A stretch of 64,000 nucleotides of DNA from Conyzicola nivalis_A (GCF_040548875.1 NZ_JBEPSJ010000002.1:310001-374000); one strand, 5' to 3'. Shown: positions 1-11,745, numbered from the stretch's first letter. Notes: generated by a model from the letters alone, not told the origin. Numbers and translations: made by a program.

Positions 1-219
1 CATGAGCTCCACCTCGAGAACGCTCGGCTCGAGTCCCTCGACGGTCGCGACGCTCACCGTCCACTTCCAGCCGGGGTAGCCGGGCAGGGCGCAGTCGAAC
101 AGCACGGACACGACGCCGTCGCTCTCGGCGACCTCGCCGGCCGGGTCGCCGATGGTCTCGACCGGTGTGGTCTCGAGCAGGGCCGCGTACGCGACGTCAA
201 ACGTCGTCGACTCAGGCAT
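1..219 (-). CDS. DUF3027-like protein, 5' part only
   Basis: Only the first 73 codons are present; the gene runs off the left edge. The reading frame opens with ATG (217-219) and begins MPESTTFDVAYAALLE, then a Trp-containing stretch (PGYPGWKWTVSVA) and an acidic end. The ATG overlaps the stop of the upstream cold-shock gene as ATGCCTGA, so the two are translationally coupled. In actinobacteria a DUF3027 protein commonly follows such a cold-shock gene, and the PGYPGWKW segment fits that family. The function of DUF3027 is not known. The family call rests on remembered synteny and a short segment. Confidence 0.6.
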   Translation of the reverse strand, partial: MPESTTFDVAYAALLETTPVETIGDPAGEVAESDGVVSVLFDCALPGYPGWKWTVSVATVEGLEPSVLEVELM

Positions 220-595
220 CCAGTTCGTCCGCAACCTTGCGCAGCATCTGGGCGATCTTGCCGCTGTGGCTCTTGTCGGGGTAGCGGCCGCGCTTGAGGT
301 TGGATCCGATGCCGTCGAGCAGCTTCACCAGGTCTTCGACGATGATCGCCATGTCGTCGGCGGGCTTGCGGTTGAGCTTGGCGAGGCTCGGCGGCGACTC
401 GAGCACGCGCACCGACAGGGCCTGCGCACCCTTCTTGCCGTCGGCGATGCCGAACTCGAGCTTGGTTCCGGCCTTGATCCCGGTCGTGCCCGCAGGGAGT
501 GCGGACGCGTGCAAGAAGACTTCCTGGCCGTCATCCGCACTGATGAAGCCAAAGCCCTTCTCTTCGTCGTAAAACTTAACCTTGCCGGTTGGCAT
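212..595 (-). CDS. Cold-shock domain protein with C-terminal extension
   Basis: 127 residues. The first ~65 form a cold-shock (OB-fold) domain: MPTGKVKFYDEEKGFGFI carries the RNP1-like GFGFI motif, and VFLHASAL is the RNP2-like motif. Residues ~70-127 are a basic and acidic helical tail absent from 68-residue Csp proteins. The family binds single-stranded RNA/DNA in the cytoplasm. The ATG at 593-595 is preceded by AAGGGAG with 7 nt spacing. It overlaps the downstream DUF3027-like gene by 8 nt and is divergent from the small membrane gene at 657, with only 61 nt between. The long tail distinguishes it from the canonical copy at 11472-11678. Confidence 0.9.
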   Translation of the reverse strand: MPTGKVKFYDEEKGFGFISADDGQEVFLHASALPAGTTGIKAGTKLEFGIADGKKGAQALSVRVLESPPSLAKLNRKPADDMAIIVEDLVKLLDGIGSNLKRGRYPDKSHSGKIAQMLRKVADELDA

Positions 596-649
596 CGCGT
601 AACTCCCTTATGAATGGTGCGCTCGATCTCTGAGTCACCACTGTGGCCT

Positions 650-655
650 TATCCT
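650..655 (+). promoter_or_regulatory. Candidate -10 element for a leaderless transcript
   Basis: TATCCT fits the TANNNT -10 pattern and lies 7 nt before the in-frame GTG at 663, while no Shine-Dalgarno is visible upstream of 657 or 663. Leaderless mRNAs are common in actinobacteria, so a transcription start at GTG 663 is plausible. Inference only. Confidence 0.35.
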
Positions 656-656
656 T

Positions 657-929
657 GTGACTGTGGCCGAAAAAACCCCAGTAAACGACAATCGTAACGA
701 ACGCATCCTCGCGTACATGCTCGCGTCGGCAATTGGTCTCTCAATCCTTGCGATTATCGCCGTCATCGCCGGCACCGGATTCGGCGTCCGCAACTTCGGC
801 GAGGGCGTCTGGCCCTTCGTCATCGTGCTGCCCACCGTCGGTCTTCCCATCGGCTTCATCCTCCTCGTCGCTCTCATCGTTATGAACGCTGTCAAAAAGA
901 GCCGCGCGGCCCGGGATGCCGACGAGTAG
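657..929 (+). CDS. Small two-TM membrane protein
   Basis: 90 residues (88 if the in-frame GTG at 663 is used). Two hydrophobic segments are clear: residues ~18-42 (ILAYMLASAIGLSILAIIAV) and ~52-78 (VWPFVIVLPTVGLPIGFILL), followed by a basic cytoplasmic tail (KKSRAARDADE). No catalytic motif is visible. The last 14 nt overlap the start of the helicase-associated gene at 916, suggesting co-transcription with the DNA-repair pair downstream. Similar small proteins are often annotated merely as membrane proteins; function unknown. There is no visible ribosome-binding site, so the mRNA may be leaderless from 663. Confidence 0.75.
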   Translation: MTVAEKTPVNDNRNERILAYMLASAIGLSILAIIAVIAGTGFGVRNFGEGVWPFVIVLPTVGLPIGFILLVALIVMNAVKKSRAARDADE

Positions 930-2787
930 CACCTCGACCCTCGCGCTCGCGGGTCGGCTGCGCGCACTGGGCGACACCGAACTGGGCGGGCTGCTGCGCG
1001 CGCGTTCAGTGCGCGACGCCGGCATCGGCGACTTCTTCGACCTCGCCGAGAAGCTGCTCGACCGCGTCTCGATCCACGCGGCGCTGACCCGGCTCGACCG
1101 CCCGACCCTCACGATGCTCGCGGTGCTCGCCGAGAGAGGCGAGGAGCCGGCGACGGATGGCGCCGCCACAGCGAGCGAGATCTCGACGCGGCTCGCGCAA
1201 CTGGGTGTGCCGGCAGACGAACCCACGGCGAGCAGGCAGCTCGAGACGCTCGCCCACCTCGCCCTCGCGGGCGAGACCGACGGCGGGTGGCGCACCTGGG
1301 ACACCGTGATCGACGAGCTGCGCGACTGGCCCAGCCAGGGGCTGCCCACGCTCGACGAGCTCGCGGCCCCGTGGCATCCGCAGCACCATGTCGAGATCGA
1401 CGCCGACCAGGGCACCACGAACGCCCTCGCCGCCGAACGGGCCTTCGCCACCACCATGGCCGTTGCCGAGATCGTCACCGAACAGCAGAACGAGCCCGCG
1501 CGCGAACTCGCAAAGGGCGGACTCGCGCTGCCCGACGTCAAACGCCTCGCCCTCGCGGCCGGAGTCGAAGTCGACGACGTGCACGCCCTGCAGCGTATTG
1601 CCGTGCGGGCAGGCCTGCTCGAGCACGACAGCGGGCAGTGGACAGTCACCGCCGACGCCGGCCCGTGGCTGCTGCAGTCGACCGCCGAGGTGTGGGGCCG
1701 TCTGGCAGGGGCGTGGCTCGACGAGCTGCCCTCCGACATCCGCACGCTGCTCGCCGGCCGCACGCACGACCGTTGGGACGAGGAGTTCGAGTCGCTCGTG
1801 GCCTGGCTGTATCCGGCCGGCGGCCAGTGGATGCGCGACCGCGTCGGAGCCCGCGTGCACGACGCCGAACTGCTCGGCATCATCGCGAACGCGACGCCGA
1901 GCGCGCCCGGCAGCCTTCTGCTCGACGAGGGCGCGGATGCCGCGTCCCGCACGATGGCGACGCTGCTGCCGCACGAGGTCGAGCAGGTCTACCTGCAGCA
2001 CGACCTATCCATCGTGAGCCCTGGCCCGCTCGCACCCCGGCTCGACGCCCGGCTGCGCACCATCGCCACGGTCGAGAGCCACGCGCTCGCGTCGAGCTAC
2101 CGGGTGTCGCCCGCGAGCGTCAACCGCGCCCTCGCCGTGGGCGAGACCGCCGAGTCGATCACCGAGTTCCTGTCGAGCATCTCGCTGACCGGCATCCCGC
2201 AGCCGCTCGCGTACCTCATCGCCGAGTCGGCCGCACGCTACGGCCTTGTGCGAGTCGGACGCACGCCGACCGGCAGCTACGTGCGCTCCGGCATCGAGAA
2301 CCTGCTCGGCGCGATGCTCGTCGACCAGGGTCTCTCGGCACTGTCGCTCACCCGCGAGGGGCGCGGCGAGCTGCGCAGCCGCTACGACGAGGCCACGGTG
2401 TTCTGGACACTGAGCGAGGCGCGATACCCCGTCGCCGCCGAAGACGCCGACGGAACCATCGTGCCTCTCGCCCGGCGCCGCACCGCGGCGGCCGCGCAGC
2501 CCCCGGCGCCGGACCCCGTGCTCGCCATCGTCGAGCGGCTGCGGCACTCGACCCCGGACGCCCCGCAGGACAACGACCGCGCCTGGCTCGAACGTCAGCT
2601 CGACGCGGCCGTGAAAGCACGCCTCACCATCACCGTGACGGTAACCGTGCAGGACGGTTCATCCGTCGACTACGTTCTCGAACCCACCGGCCTCGGCGGC
2701 GGCCGCCTGCGTGGCCGTGACCGTAAGGCCGACGTCGAGCGCACCCTTCCGCTCTCTCGCATCACGGCGGTCAGCAGCGAGGTCTAA
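916..2787 (+). CDS. Helicase-associated (Helicase_C_3-like) protein
   Basis: 623 residues, acidic, without Walker motifs. It matches the large actinobacterial proteins found directly upstream of the XPB-type helicase and carrying a helicase-associated C-terminal domain (winged-helix-like repeats). The C-terminal ~90 residues contain a beta-rich WYL-like tail (LTITVTVTVQDGSSVDYVLE then LGGGRLRGRDRKADVERTLPL). The start ATG at 916 lies inside the 3' end of the upstream membrane gene, and the stop is 9 nt before the helicase start, so the two form an operon and probably act together in DNA repair or unwinding. The partner role is inferred from synteny; the biochemical function is not established. 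Confidence 0.8.
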   Translation: MPTSSTSTLALAGRLRALGDTELGGLLRARSVRDAGIGDFFDLAEKLLDRVSIHAALTRLDRPTLTMLAVLAERGEEPATDGAATASEISTRLAQLGVPADEPTASRQLETLAHLALAGETDGGWRTWDTVIDELRDWPSQGLPTLDELAAPWHPQHHVEIDADQGTTNALAAERAFATTMAVAEIVTEQQNEPARELAKGGLALPDVKRLALAAGVEVDDVHALQRIAVRAGLLEHDSGQWTVTADAGPWLLQSTAEVWGRLAGAWLDELPSDIRTLLAGRTHDRWDEEFESLVAWLYPAGGQWMRDRVGARVHDAELLGIIANATPSAPGSLLLDEGADAASRTMATLLPHEVEQVYLQHDLSIVSPGPLAPRLDARLRTIATVESHALASSYRVSPASVNRALAVGETAESITEFLSSISLTGIPQPLAYLIAESAARYGLVRVGRTPTGSYVRSGIENLLGAMLVDQGLSALSLTREGRGELRSRYDEATVFWTLSEARYPVAAEDADGTIVPLARRRTAAAAQPPAPDPVLAIVERLRHSTPDAPQDNDRAWLERQLDAAVKARLTITVTVTVQDGSSVDYVLEPTGLGGGRLRGRDRKADVERTLPLSRITAVSSEV

Positions 2788-2796
2788 GCTGTCGAG

Positions 2797-4458
2797 GTGA
2801 ATTCGCCCGAGGCACCCAACGGACCCCTGATTGTTCAGAGCGACCGGACGGTGCTGCTCGAAGTCGCCCACCCGCTCGCAGACGACGCGCGCCACGACCT
2901 GTCGGTGTTCGCCGAGCTGGAGCGCGCGCCGGAGCACATACACACCTACCGCATCACGAAGCTGGGCCTGTGGAACGCGCGTGCGGCCGGCCACACCTCG
3001 GCCGACATGCTCGCGACGCTCGAGAAGTATTCCAAGTACGCGATCCCGCAGGTGGTGACCGTCGACGTCACCGAGACCGTCGGACGCTACGGCCGCCTCG
3101 TGATCGAACGCGACGAGGAGGGCGTGCTGCTGCTGACGGCGACGGATGCAGCGGTGCTGGCCGAGATCGCCCGTGGCAAGAAGGTCGCCGCGCTGCTGTT
3201 CGAGCGTCGCAGCGAGAACACCTACGTGGTGCAGGCCTGGGCCCGTGGTCAGCTCAAGCAGGAGCTGCTCAAGATCGGCTGGCCCGCCGAGGACCTCGCC
3301 GGCTACACGCCGGGCACCCCGCACGAGATGTCGCTGCTCGACAACGGCTGGCACCTGCGCCCGTACCAGAACGACGCCGTGAACAGCTTCTTCGAGCAGG
3401 GATCCGGCGTGGTCGTGCTGCCCTGCGGCGCCGGCAAGACGCTCGTCGGCGCCGGGGCCATGGCCGTCGGCAAGACCAACACGTTAATCCTCGTGACCAA
3501 TACGGTGTCGGCACGCCAGTGGCGCAACGAGCTGCTCAAGCGCACGACGCTCACCGAGGAGGAGGTCGGCGAGTACTCCGGCCTCGTCAAAGACGTCAAG
3601 CCGGTCACGATCGCGACGTACCAGATGCTCACCGCGAAGCGGAAGGGCGAGTACGCCCACCTCGCGCTGCTCGACGCCCTCGACTGGGGCCTCGTGATCT
3701 ACGACGAGGTGCACCTGCTGCCCGCCCCCGTGTTCAAGCTCACCGCCGACCTGCAGGCGCGCCGCCGCCTCGGCCTGACCGCGACACTCGTGCGCGAAGA
3801 CGGCCGCGAGGGCGACGTGTTCAGCCTCATCGGACCCAAGCGGTTCGACGCCCCGTGGAAGGAGATCGAGGCCCAGGGCTTCATCTCCCCCGCATCGTGC
3901 TTCGAGGTGCGCATCGACCTGCCGCAGCAGGACCGGCTCGAGTACGCCGCATCGGCCGACGACGTGCGCTACCGGCTCGCCGCGACCGCGCCCGCGAAGC
4001 TCGACGTGGTCAAGCGTCTGGTCGCCAAGCACGCCGGCGAGCAGATCCTCGTGATCGGCCAGTACCTCGACCAGATCGACGAGCTGGCTCTCGCCCTGGA
4101 CGCTCCCGCGCTCACCGGCTCGACGCCCGTTGCCGAGCGCGAGCGGCTGTACCAGTCGTTCCGCGACGGCACGACGAAGGTGCTCGTGGTCTCGAAGGTC
4201 GCGAACTTCTCGGTCGACCTGCCCGAGGCGACGGTCGCCATCCAGGTCTCCGGCTCGTTCGGCTCGCGGCAGGAGGAGGCCCAGCGCCTCGGACGCCTGC
4301 TGCGCCCCAAGGAGAGCGGCCTGCCCGCGAACTTCTACACTCTCGTCGCCCGCGACACCGTCGACCAGGACTTCGCCCAGAACCGGCAGCGCTTTCTGGC
4401 CGAGCAGGGCTACAGCTACACGATCCTCGACTCAGACACGCTCGACGCCGCCGCGTAG
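2797..4458 (+). CDS. XPB/ERCC3-type DNA repair helicase
   Basis: 553 residues, GTG start, 9 nt after the helicase-associated gene. An N-terminal XPB-like region (~1-180) precedes two RecA folds. Walker A (LPCGAGKTLVG) is at about residues 207-217, the DEVH box (YDEVHLLP) near 301-308, motif III LTAT follows, and motif VI (QRLGRLLRPK) is near 496-505. The DEVH form and the QYLDQI motif are typical of XPB, an ATP-dependent 3'-5' DNA helicase. Bacterial XPB is sporadic but common in actinobacteria. Length is normal for the bacterial family. The conserved pairing with the upstream protein supports a joint role in nucleotide excision-type repair or transcription-coupled processes. Confidence 0.93.
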   Translation: MNSPEAPNGPLIVQSDRTVLLEVAHPLADDARHDLSVFAELERAPEHIHTYRITKLGLWNARAAGHTSADMLATLEKYSKYAIPQVVTVDVTETVGRYGRLVIERDEEGVLLLTATDAAVLAEIARGKKVAALLFERRSENTYVVQAWARGQLKQELLKIGWPAEDLAGYTPGTPHEMSLLDNGWHLRPYQNDAVNSFFEQGSGVVVLPCGAGKTLVGAGAMAVGKTNTLILVTNTVSARQWRNELLKRTTLTEEEVGEYSGLVKDVKPVTIATYQMLTAKRKGEYAHLALLDALDWGLVIYDEVHLLPAPVFKLTADLQARRRLGLTATLVREDGREGDVFSLIGPKRFDAPWKEIEAQGFISPASCFEVRIDLPQQDRLEYAASADDVRYRLAATAPAKLDVVKRLVAKHAGEQILVIGQYLDQIDELALALDAPALTGSTPVAERERLYQSFRDGTTKVLVVSKVANFSVDLPEATVAIQVSGSFGSRQEEAQRLGRLLRPKESGLPANFYTLVARDTVDQDFAQNRQRFLAEQGYSYTILDSDTLDAAA

Positions 4459-4496
4459 GCGCCGGTCGCCGAGCCGGTCTCCCCGCAGGGCGCAGC

Positions 4497-5237
4497 TCAG
4501 GCGCGGGAGTAGCGCAGCAGCAGCGTGCTCTCGTGCCGCAGCACCCGTTCGAGCGCGAGACCCGCGGGCGCCTCGAGGGCACCGTGCGCGATGCGCGGCG
4601 CGTCGCCCGCCTCCAGCCGCGCGGCCACCGTCAGGCACAGCTCGTCGACCGCGTCGGCGGCGATGAGCGCGCCGAAGAGCGACGGTCCGCCCTCGTTCAG
4701 CACGTGCACCAGGCCGCGCTCGTGCAGCGCCGCAAGGGCGAGTGCGACGTCGAGCGTCCCCTCGCCCGCCACGACCACGTCGGCGAGCGCCGAGAACCGT
4801 TCGCGCCGCGCGGCGTCGGCCCGCGCGGTGACGATCACCACGGGGCGAACCGGCGCATCCGTGAATATCGGTGACGCCGGGTCGAGGTCGAGCGATCCGG
4901 AGACGATGGCGAACACCGGATGCGCCGGCATGCCGCGCCTCTCTCGCCACCTCGCGGACTCCGCACTGACCCGCAGCCCCACATAGCCCTCGGCGCGAAC
5001 CGTTCCGGCGCCGACGAGCACCACGTCGCTCACCCGCCGCAGCAGCTCGAACATGCGCTTGTCTGCGGCGTCGCCCAGCCCGCCCGACACTCCGGCGGTC
5101 GTCGCGGCCCCGTCGACGCTCGCGACGAAGTTCACCCGCAGCCACGGACCGCGCGGAGCCGCCAGGTCTGCGATCAGTTCGTCGTCGCCCAGATCGTCCA
5201 TCGGCTCGGGCCAGAGTTGATCGATGCGTGGCGTCAT
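4497..5237 (-). CDS. RibD C-terminal-domain reductase (pyrimidine reductase family)
   Basis: 246 residues forming a single RibD_C/dihydrofolate-reductase-like domain. Family signatures are NFVASVDGAAT (residues ~36-46), a VLVGAGTVRAEGY nucleotide-binding turn (~73-85) and LNEGGPSLFGAL (~178-189). Such enzymes use NADPH to reduce 5-amino-6-ribosylamino-pyrimidinone intermediates in riboflavin synthesis or related pterin-like substrates. No deaminase half is fused. The ATG (5235-5237) overlaps the folP stop by one base (TGATG), so it is translationally coupled to folP, which suggests a folate/flavin-type role. The exact substrate cannot be read from sequence. Confidence 0.85.
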   Translation of the reverse strand: MTPRIDQLWPEPMDDLGDDELIADLAAPRGPWLRVNFVASVDGAATTAGVSGGLGDAADKRMFELLRRVSDVVLVGAGTVRAEGYVGLRVSAESARWRERRGMPAHPVFAIVSGSLDLDPASPIFTDAPVRPVVIVTARADAARRERFSALADVVVAGEGTLDVALALAALHERGLVHVLNEGGPSLFGALIAADAVDELCLTVAARLEAGDAPRIAHGALEAPAGLALERVLRHESTLLLRYSRA

Positions 5238-6079
5238 CAGCCCATGTTATGACGCAGGTACGCGGGCTCCCGCCAGCCGAGGATCGCCTCGGTCATGCGC
5301 ATGGCTGCGACGGTCGGAGCCACGTCGTGCATTCGCACGATGCGGGCGCCCTTGAGCACGCACACCACGGCTGCGGCGAGCGAGCCCTCGAGCCGGTCGC
5401 CCTTCGCGGCGTCGAGTGTCTCGCCCACGAAGTCCTTGCGCGATACCGCGACGAGGGTCGGCAGGCCGAGCGCCACGACCTCCTCGAGCCGGCGGGTGAT
5501 CTCGAGCGAGTGCAGCGTGTTCTTGTTCAGGTCGTGACCGGGGTCGACGACGAGGCGCCCGCGCGGGATCCCGGCCGCCACCGCACGCGCAACCCGGTCG
5601 GCGAGAAACTCGACGACCTCCGCGACCACGTCGTGGTACTCGGGCCGGGGCGGCTCGCTGCGCGGCGGCGCGAGGCTGTGGGTGAGCACGAGGGTCGCGT
5701 CGCTCGCGGCGACGACCGGCGCCATGTCGGGGTCCCACAGGCCGCTCGTGTCGTTGATCACTCCGGCTCCGGCGGCGATGCTCAGCCGGGCGACCTCGGC
5801 GCTGAAGGTGTCGACCGAGATCACGACGTCGGATGCCGCGTGGATCCCCTCCACCACGGGGACGACCCGGTCGATCTCCTCCTGCAGCGACACCGCCGGG
5901 CCACGCCCGAACGGCACTCCCCCTATGTCGACCAGGTCGGCGCCTGCCTCGGCCGCCGCGAGCGCCGCTGCCACCGCCTTGTCGAGCGCGAACGTGGCGC
6001 CCTGGTCGTAGAACGAGTCGGGGGTGCGGTTGACGATCGCCATGACCGCGATGCGGTTCTGCAGGTCGAGGAGATTCAC
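5237..6079 (-). CDS. folP: Dihydropteroate synthase
   Basis: 280 residues in a TIM-barrel DHPS fold. Conserved motifs are MAIVNRTPDSFYDQG (near residue 13), DLVDIGG with GRGP (~49-60), ISVDTFSAEVA (~90), INDTSGLWD (~109) and a C-terminal VRMHD. It joins p-aminobenzoate to the pterin pyrophosphate. I chose GTG at 6077-6079 because the protein then begins NLLDLQNRIAVMAIVNRTP, as family members do; the open frame continues upstream without support. The usual K-x-G stretch reads LVAVSRKDFVGETL, and the common GxSTRPG form is replaced by GGVPFGRGP, as in the shorter second actinobacterial FolP group, so sulfonamide-sensitive canonical activity is not certain. Cotranscribed with the reductase at 4497. 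Confidence 0.9.
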   Translation of the reverse strand: MNLLDLQNRIAVMAIVNRTPDSFYDQGATFALDKAVAAALAAAEAGADLVDIGGVPFGRGPAVSLQEEIDRVVPVVEGIHAASDVVISVDTFSAEVARLSIAAGAGVINDTSGLWDPDMAPVVAASDATLVLTHSLAPPRSEPPRPEYHDVVAEVVEFLADRVARAVAAGIPRGRLVVDPGHDLNKNTLHSLEITRRLEEVVALGLPTLVAVSRKDFVGETLDAAKGDRLEGSLAAAVVCVLKGARIVRMHDVAPTVAAMRMTEAILGWREPAYLRHNMG

Positions 6080-6166
6080 GGTCTCAGTCTCCCCCAGCCG
6101 CGGAGGTGAACGGGCAACCCACTCGACTCCCAGACAAACTCCAGACAACTCGCAGATACTGTCCTC

Positions 6167-6855
6167 ATGACTGATGGCCCCAAGATCCTGATCGTTGACG
6201 ACGAGCCCAACATCCGCGACCTTCTGACCACGAGCCTGCGATTCGCAGGCTTCGCGGTGCGAGCGGTCGGCAACGGCGCCGGAGCAATCTCCGCCGTGCT
6301 GGAAGAGGAGCCCGACCTCATCATCCTCGACGTCATGCTGCCCGACATCAACGGCTTCGGCGTGACCAAGCGGCTGCGAGCATCCGGCTACACCGCTCCC
6401 ATCCTCTTCCTCACGGCGAAGGACGACACCGAAGACAAGATCACCGGTCTCACCGTCGGCGGCGACGACTACGTGACCAAGCCGTTCAGCCTCGACGAGA
6501 TCGTCGCCCGCATCAAGGCCATCCTGCGCCGCACCATGCAGGACGACGAGGAGGCCGTGATCCGCGCCGGCGAGCTCACGATGGACCAGGACACCCACGA
6601 GGTCACCATCGGCTCCGAGCAGATCGAGCTCAGCCCCACCGAGTTCAAGCTGCTGCGCTACCTCATGCTCAACCCGAACCGGGTGCTGTCGAAGGCACAG
6701 ATCCTCGACCACGTGTGGGAGTACGATTTCAACGGTGACGCCGGAATCGTGGAGAGCTACATCAGCTACCTGCGCCGCAAGCTCGACCACCTCTCTGAAG
6801 AGCCCATCATCCAGACCAAGCGAGGCTTCGGTTACATGCTGAAGACCTCGCGAGC

Positions 6856-6859
<4 letters not shown>
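6167..6859 (+). CDS. OmpR/PhoB-family response regulator
   Basis: 230 residues. The receiver domain (1-~120) has the acidic pair DD near residues 11-12, the phospho-acceptor D55 in LIILDVMLPD, T83 in LFLTAKDD and K105 in DYVTKPF. A winged-helix Trans_reg_C domain follows (~130-228), with ELSPTEFKLLRYLM and the recognition segment IVESYISYLRRKLD, ending in IQTKRGFGYML. It acts as a DNA-binding transcription factor phosphorylated by the kinase immediately downstream. The stop overlaps the kinase start as GTGA. It resembles MprA/TcrA-type regulators; the regulon is unknown. Confidence 0.95.
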
Positions 6860-8544
<1,685 letters not shown>

Positions 8545-8583
8545 GCGTCCGCGAGTCCTCCCGGGCGGCTACCGTCTCTGGTC

Positions 8584-8874
8584 ATGACCAGATACCAGGT
8601 AGACAGCGATGAAGTTCTCGGCACGAGCTCGGCGGTTCGTGCATCCATCGGCCGGATCCAGGCCGAGGTCGGCGCCCTGCACGGCCAGCTCGTGAGCCTG
8701 CAGGGCTCGTGGACGGGCCAGGCCGCGGCGGCGTTCCAGACCGTGGCGGCAAACTGGCACAGCACCGAGCTGCGGGTGACCGAAGACCTCGGGGCGATCA
8801 ACCAGGCGCTCGCCCTCGCGGGTCAGCAGTACGCCGAGGCGGAGGCGACGAACGCGCGCATGTTCGCGCGGTAG
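8584..8874 (+). CDS. WXG100-family protein (ESX-type)
   Basis: 96 residues, predicted as a helical hairpin with the W-x-G turn in GSWTGQAAAAF near the middle, the hallmark of EsxA/EsxB-like proteins exported by type VII secretion or acting inside the cell as dimers. There is no signal peptide. It follows the kinase gene by 39 nt. No ESX core genes (EccC ATPase, mycosin) are in the window, so the secretion route is not shown. No typical C-terminal YxxxD/E export motif is evident; the end reads ATNARMFAR. Confidence 0.88.
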   Translation: MTRYQVDSDEVLGTSSAVRASIGRIQAEVGALHGQLVSLQGSWTGQAAAAFQTVAANWHSTELRVTEDLGAINQALALAGQQYAEAEATNARMFAR

Positions 8875-8886
8875 GGGTCGTGGCGA

Positions 8887-9489
8887 TTAGCCGAAATCAC
8901 TCAGCCAACCGGGGAACGGAGCCGGTGCGATCCACACGACTCCTCCAATGGCCGCCTGTGCCGCCTCGAGCGTCGATACGTTCGCCGCCATCGGGAAGGC
9001 CATCGACAGCCAATTCGGACCGACCAGAATCGGAAAAATCTCAAAGCGCTCGGCACCGGGGCCTGTGGCACCGCTCTGAACGACTTCGGCGGTCATCATC
9101 TGGAACTCGAGCATCGTGTCGCGATCTTCTCGGCTGTCGTAGATCGCGAAGACTTGGGTCCCCGCCTTCGTACCACCGCATGCTCCGCTCTCTGTGGCCT
9201 GCTGTAACAGGCCCTCGTCTGCAAGCGTGGCACACGGAAAGCCGCTCTCTTCCAGGGCCAGACGCAGTTCTTCGAGGGAGTCGTACACTTCGGCGGTTAG
9301 GCCAGAAGTCTCATTCGCCGGTGTCGCCACTTCGTCGGTCGATGCTTCGGGCACCGACGTCGCGTTGGCTCCGACGACTTCGGGCGTCGCCGCCGCGCAA
9401 CCCGTGCAAACCACTACGACGAGCAGGGCGAGAAGAACAGGAACGCGCAAAGTGGACCCCCAGAAAATAGCGATCAGAGACCTGATCAT
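8887..9489 (-). CDS. Putative lipoprotein of unknown function
   Basis: 200 residues. An N-terminal hydrophobic segment (VPVLLALLVVVVCTGC) ends in a lipobox-like CTGC; Cys at -3 is atypical, but T-G-C fits signal peptidase II. A Thr/Ser/Ala-rich linker (~32-60) precedes a mature domain with two further Cys, possibly a disulfide. The start may be the ATG at 9489 or the in-frame TTG about 14 codons later. Its base composition is lower in GC than its neighbours. Convergent with the WXG100 gene (12 nt apart). The family is not recognised. Confidence 0.7.
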   Translation of the reverse strand: MIRSLIAIFWGSTLRVPVLLALLVVVVCTGCAAATPEVVGANATSVPEASTDEVATPANETSGLTAEVYDSLEELRLALEESGFPCATLADEGLLQQATESGACGGTKAGTQVFAIYDSREDRDTMLEFQMMTAEVVQSGATGPGAERFEIFPILVGPNWLSMAFPMAANVSTLEAAQAAIGGVVWIAPAPFPGWLSDFG

Positions 9490-9527
9490 TGATCAGTATG
9501 GCCTAGGGAGTGGGCGCGGGTACGCGA

Positions 9528-9559
9528 AACGGGCGGCCTCCGTGAGGAGACCGCCCGTT
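9528..9559 (-). terminator. Terminator of groL
   Basis: A 9-bp stem AACGGGCGG/CCGCCCGTT (9528-9536 with 9551-9559) and an inner CTCC/GGAG stem around a GTGA loop start 24 nt past the groL stop. Reading leftward, the stem is followed by a short T run, consistent with a rho-independent terminator. Confidence 0.75.
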
Positions 9560-9582
9560 GGCGTGATGCTGGATGGCGGGAC

Positions 9583-11214
<1,632 letters not shown>

Positions 11215-11257
11215 GTGTGTTTTCTCGTCCTTTCCGGACGTCTGCCTACCGAATTCT

Positions 11258-11284
11258 TTAGCACTCGAAGCATGCGAGTGCCAA
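11258..11284 (-). promoter_or_regulatory. CIRCE operator, proximal
   Basis: TTAGCACTC (11258-11266), 9-nt spacer, GAGTGCCAA (11276-11284): one mismatch from the CIRCE consensus. It covers the predicted transcription start and early leader of groL, where HrcA would block transcription. Confidence 0.92.
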
Positions 11285-11289
11285 TGACA

Positions 11290-11318
11290 AAATTAGCACT
11301 CGGTAGGGACGAGTGCAA
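11290..11318 (-). promoter_or_regulatory. groL promoter
   Basis: Reading leftward, TTGCAC (11318-11313) and TAATTT (11295-11290) are separated by exactly 17 nt. The start would fall near 11283. The distal CIRCE overlaps both boxes. Confidence 0.75.
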
Positions 11319-11319
11319 G
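11293..11319 (-). promoter_or_regulatory. CIRCE operator, distal
   Basis: TTAGCACTC (11293-11301), 9-nt spacer, GAGTGCAAG (11311-11319), two mismatches in the right arm. It lies over the -35/-10 region of groL, so HrcA bound here would exclude RNA polymerase. Confidence 0.9.
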
Positions 11320-11422
11320 AAAGGGCGGCGGGCGGCGCGGGGGCAGGCGGAACCGGACGTGCGACGGCGGACGGCGCCGGCGCAGGCGGGACGGCCTGCG
11401 ACGGCGCGCAGACACAGACGCG

Positions 11423-11455
11423 CGACGATGACCCGCATTCCGCGGGTCATCGTCG
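11423..11455 (-). terminator. Terminator of cspA
   Basis: A perfect 14-bp stem CGACGATGACCCGC / GCGGGTCATCGTCG around a 5-nt loop (11437-11441) lies 16 nt past the cspA stop. There is no strong T tract, so it may be a weak or non-canonical terminator. Confidence 0.7.
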
Positions 11456-11471
11456 GCGTGGACGGGCAGTA

Positions 11472-11678
11472 CTACTGTGCGAGTCGCACTGATTCTGCCT
11501 GAGGCCCCTTGCTTCCCGTGCCGATTTCGAAGGTCACACTCTGACCTTCTTCTAGAACCTTGTATCCCCCCATGTCGATGGCGGAGTAGTGGACGAACAC
11601 GTCCTGGCTCCCGCCCTCGACGGTGATGAAACCGTAGCCCTTTTCAGCGTTGAACCACTTCACGGTTCCGTTCGCCAT
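11472..11678 (-). CDS. cspA: Cold-shock protein CspA family
   Basis: 68 residues, the canonical single-domain length. It has VKWFNAEKGYGFI (RNP1, residues ~6-18) and VFVHYSAI (RNP2, ~27-34), and ends GPQAESVRLAQ. It acts as a nucleic-acid chaperone melting mRNA structure. The ATG at 11676-11678 is preceded by GGGAG (CCAGGGAGCAACAC); upstream in-frame codons belong to the leader. It sits between groL and the LytR_C gene, all on the minus strand, with its own hairpin terminator and a candidate promoter near 11740. Confidence 0.95.
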   Translation of the reverse strand: MANGTVKWFNAEKGYGFITVEGGSQDVFVHYSAIDMGGYKVLEEGQSVTFEIGTGSKGPQAESVRLAQ

Positions 11679-11710
11679 GTGTTGCTCCCTGGTGCGTGAT
11701 TGCGTGCGCC

Positions 11711-11745
11711 CGCACCATTCGCGGTGCGACCAATCCCAGATCGTA
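11711..11745 (-). promoter_or_regulatory. Candidate cspA promoter and leader hairpin
   Basis: Reading leftward, TACGAT (11745-11740) could be a -10 with a weak TTCTGC 17 nt before it, giving a leader of about 55 nt. The leader contains the hairpin CGCACC/GGTGCG (11711-11716 with 11723-11728), 6-nt loop, ending 32 nt before the ATG. Structured leaders are known for cold-shock mRNAs; here it is inference. Confidence 0.35.
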
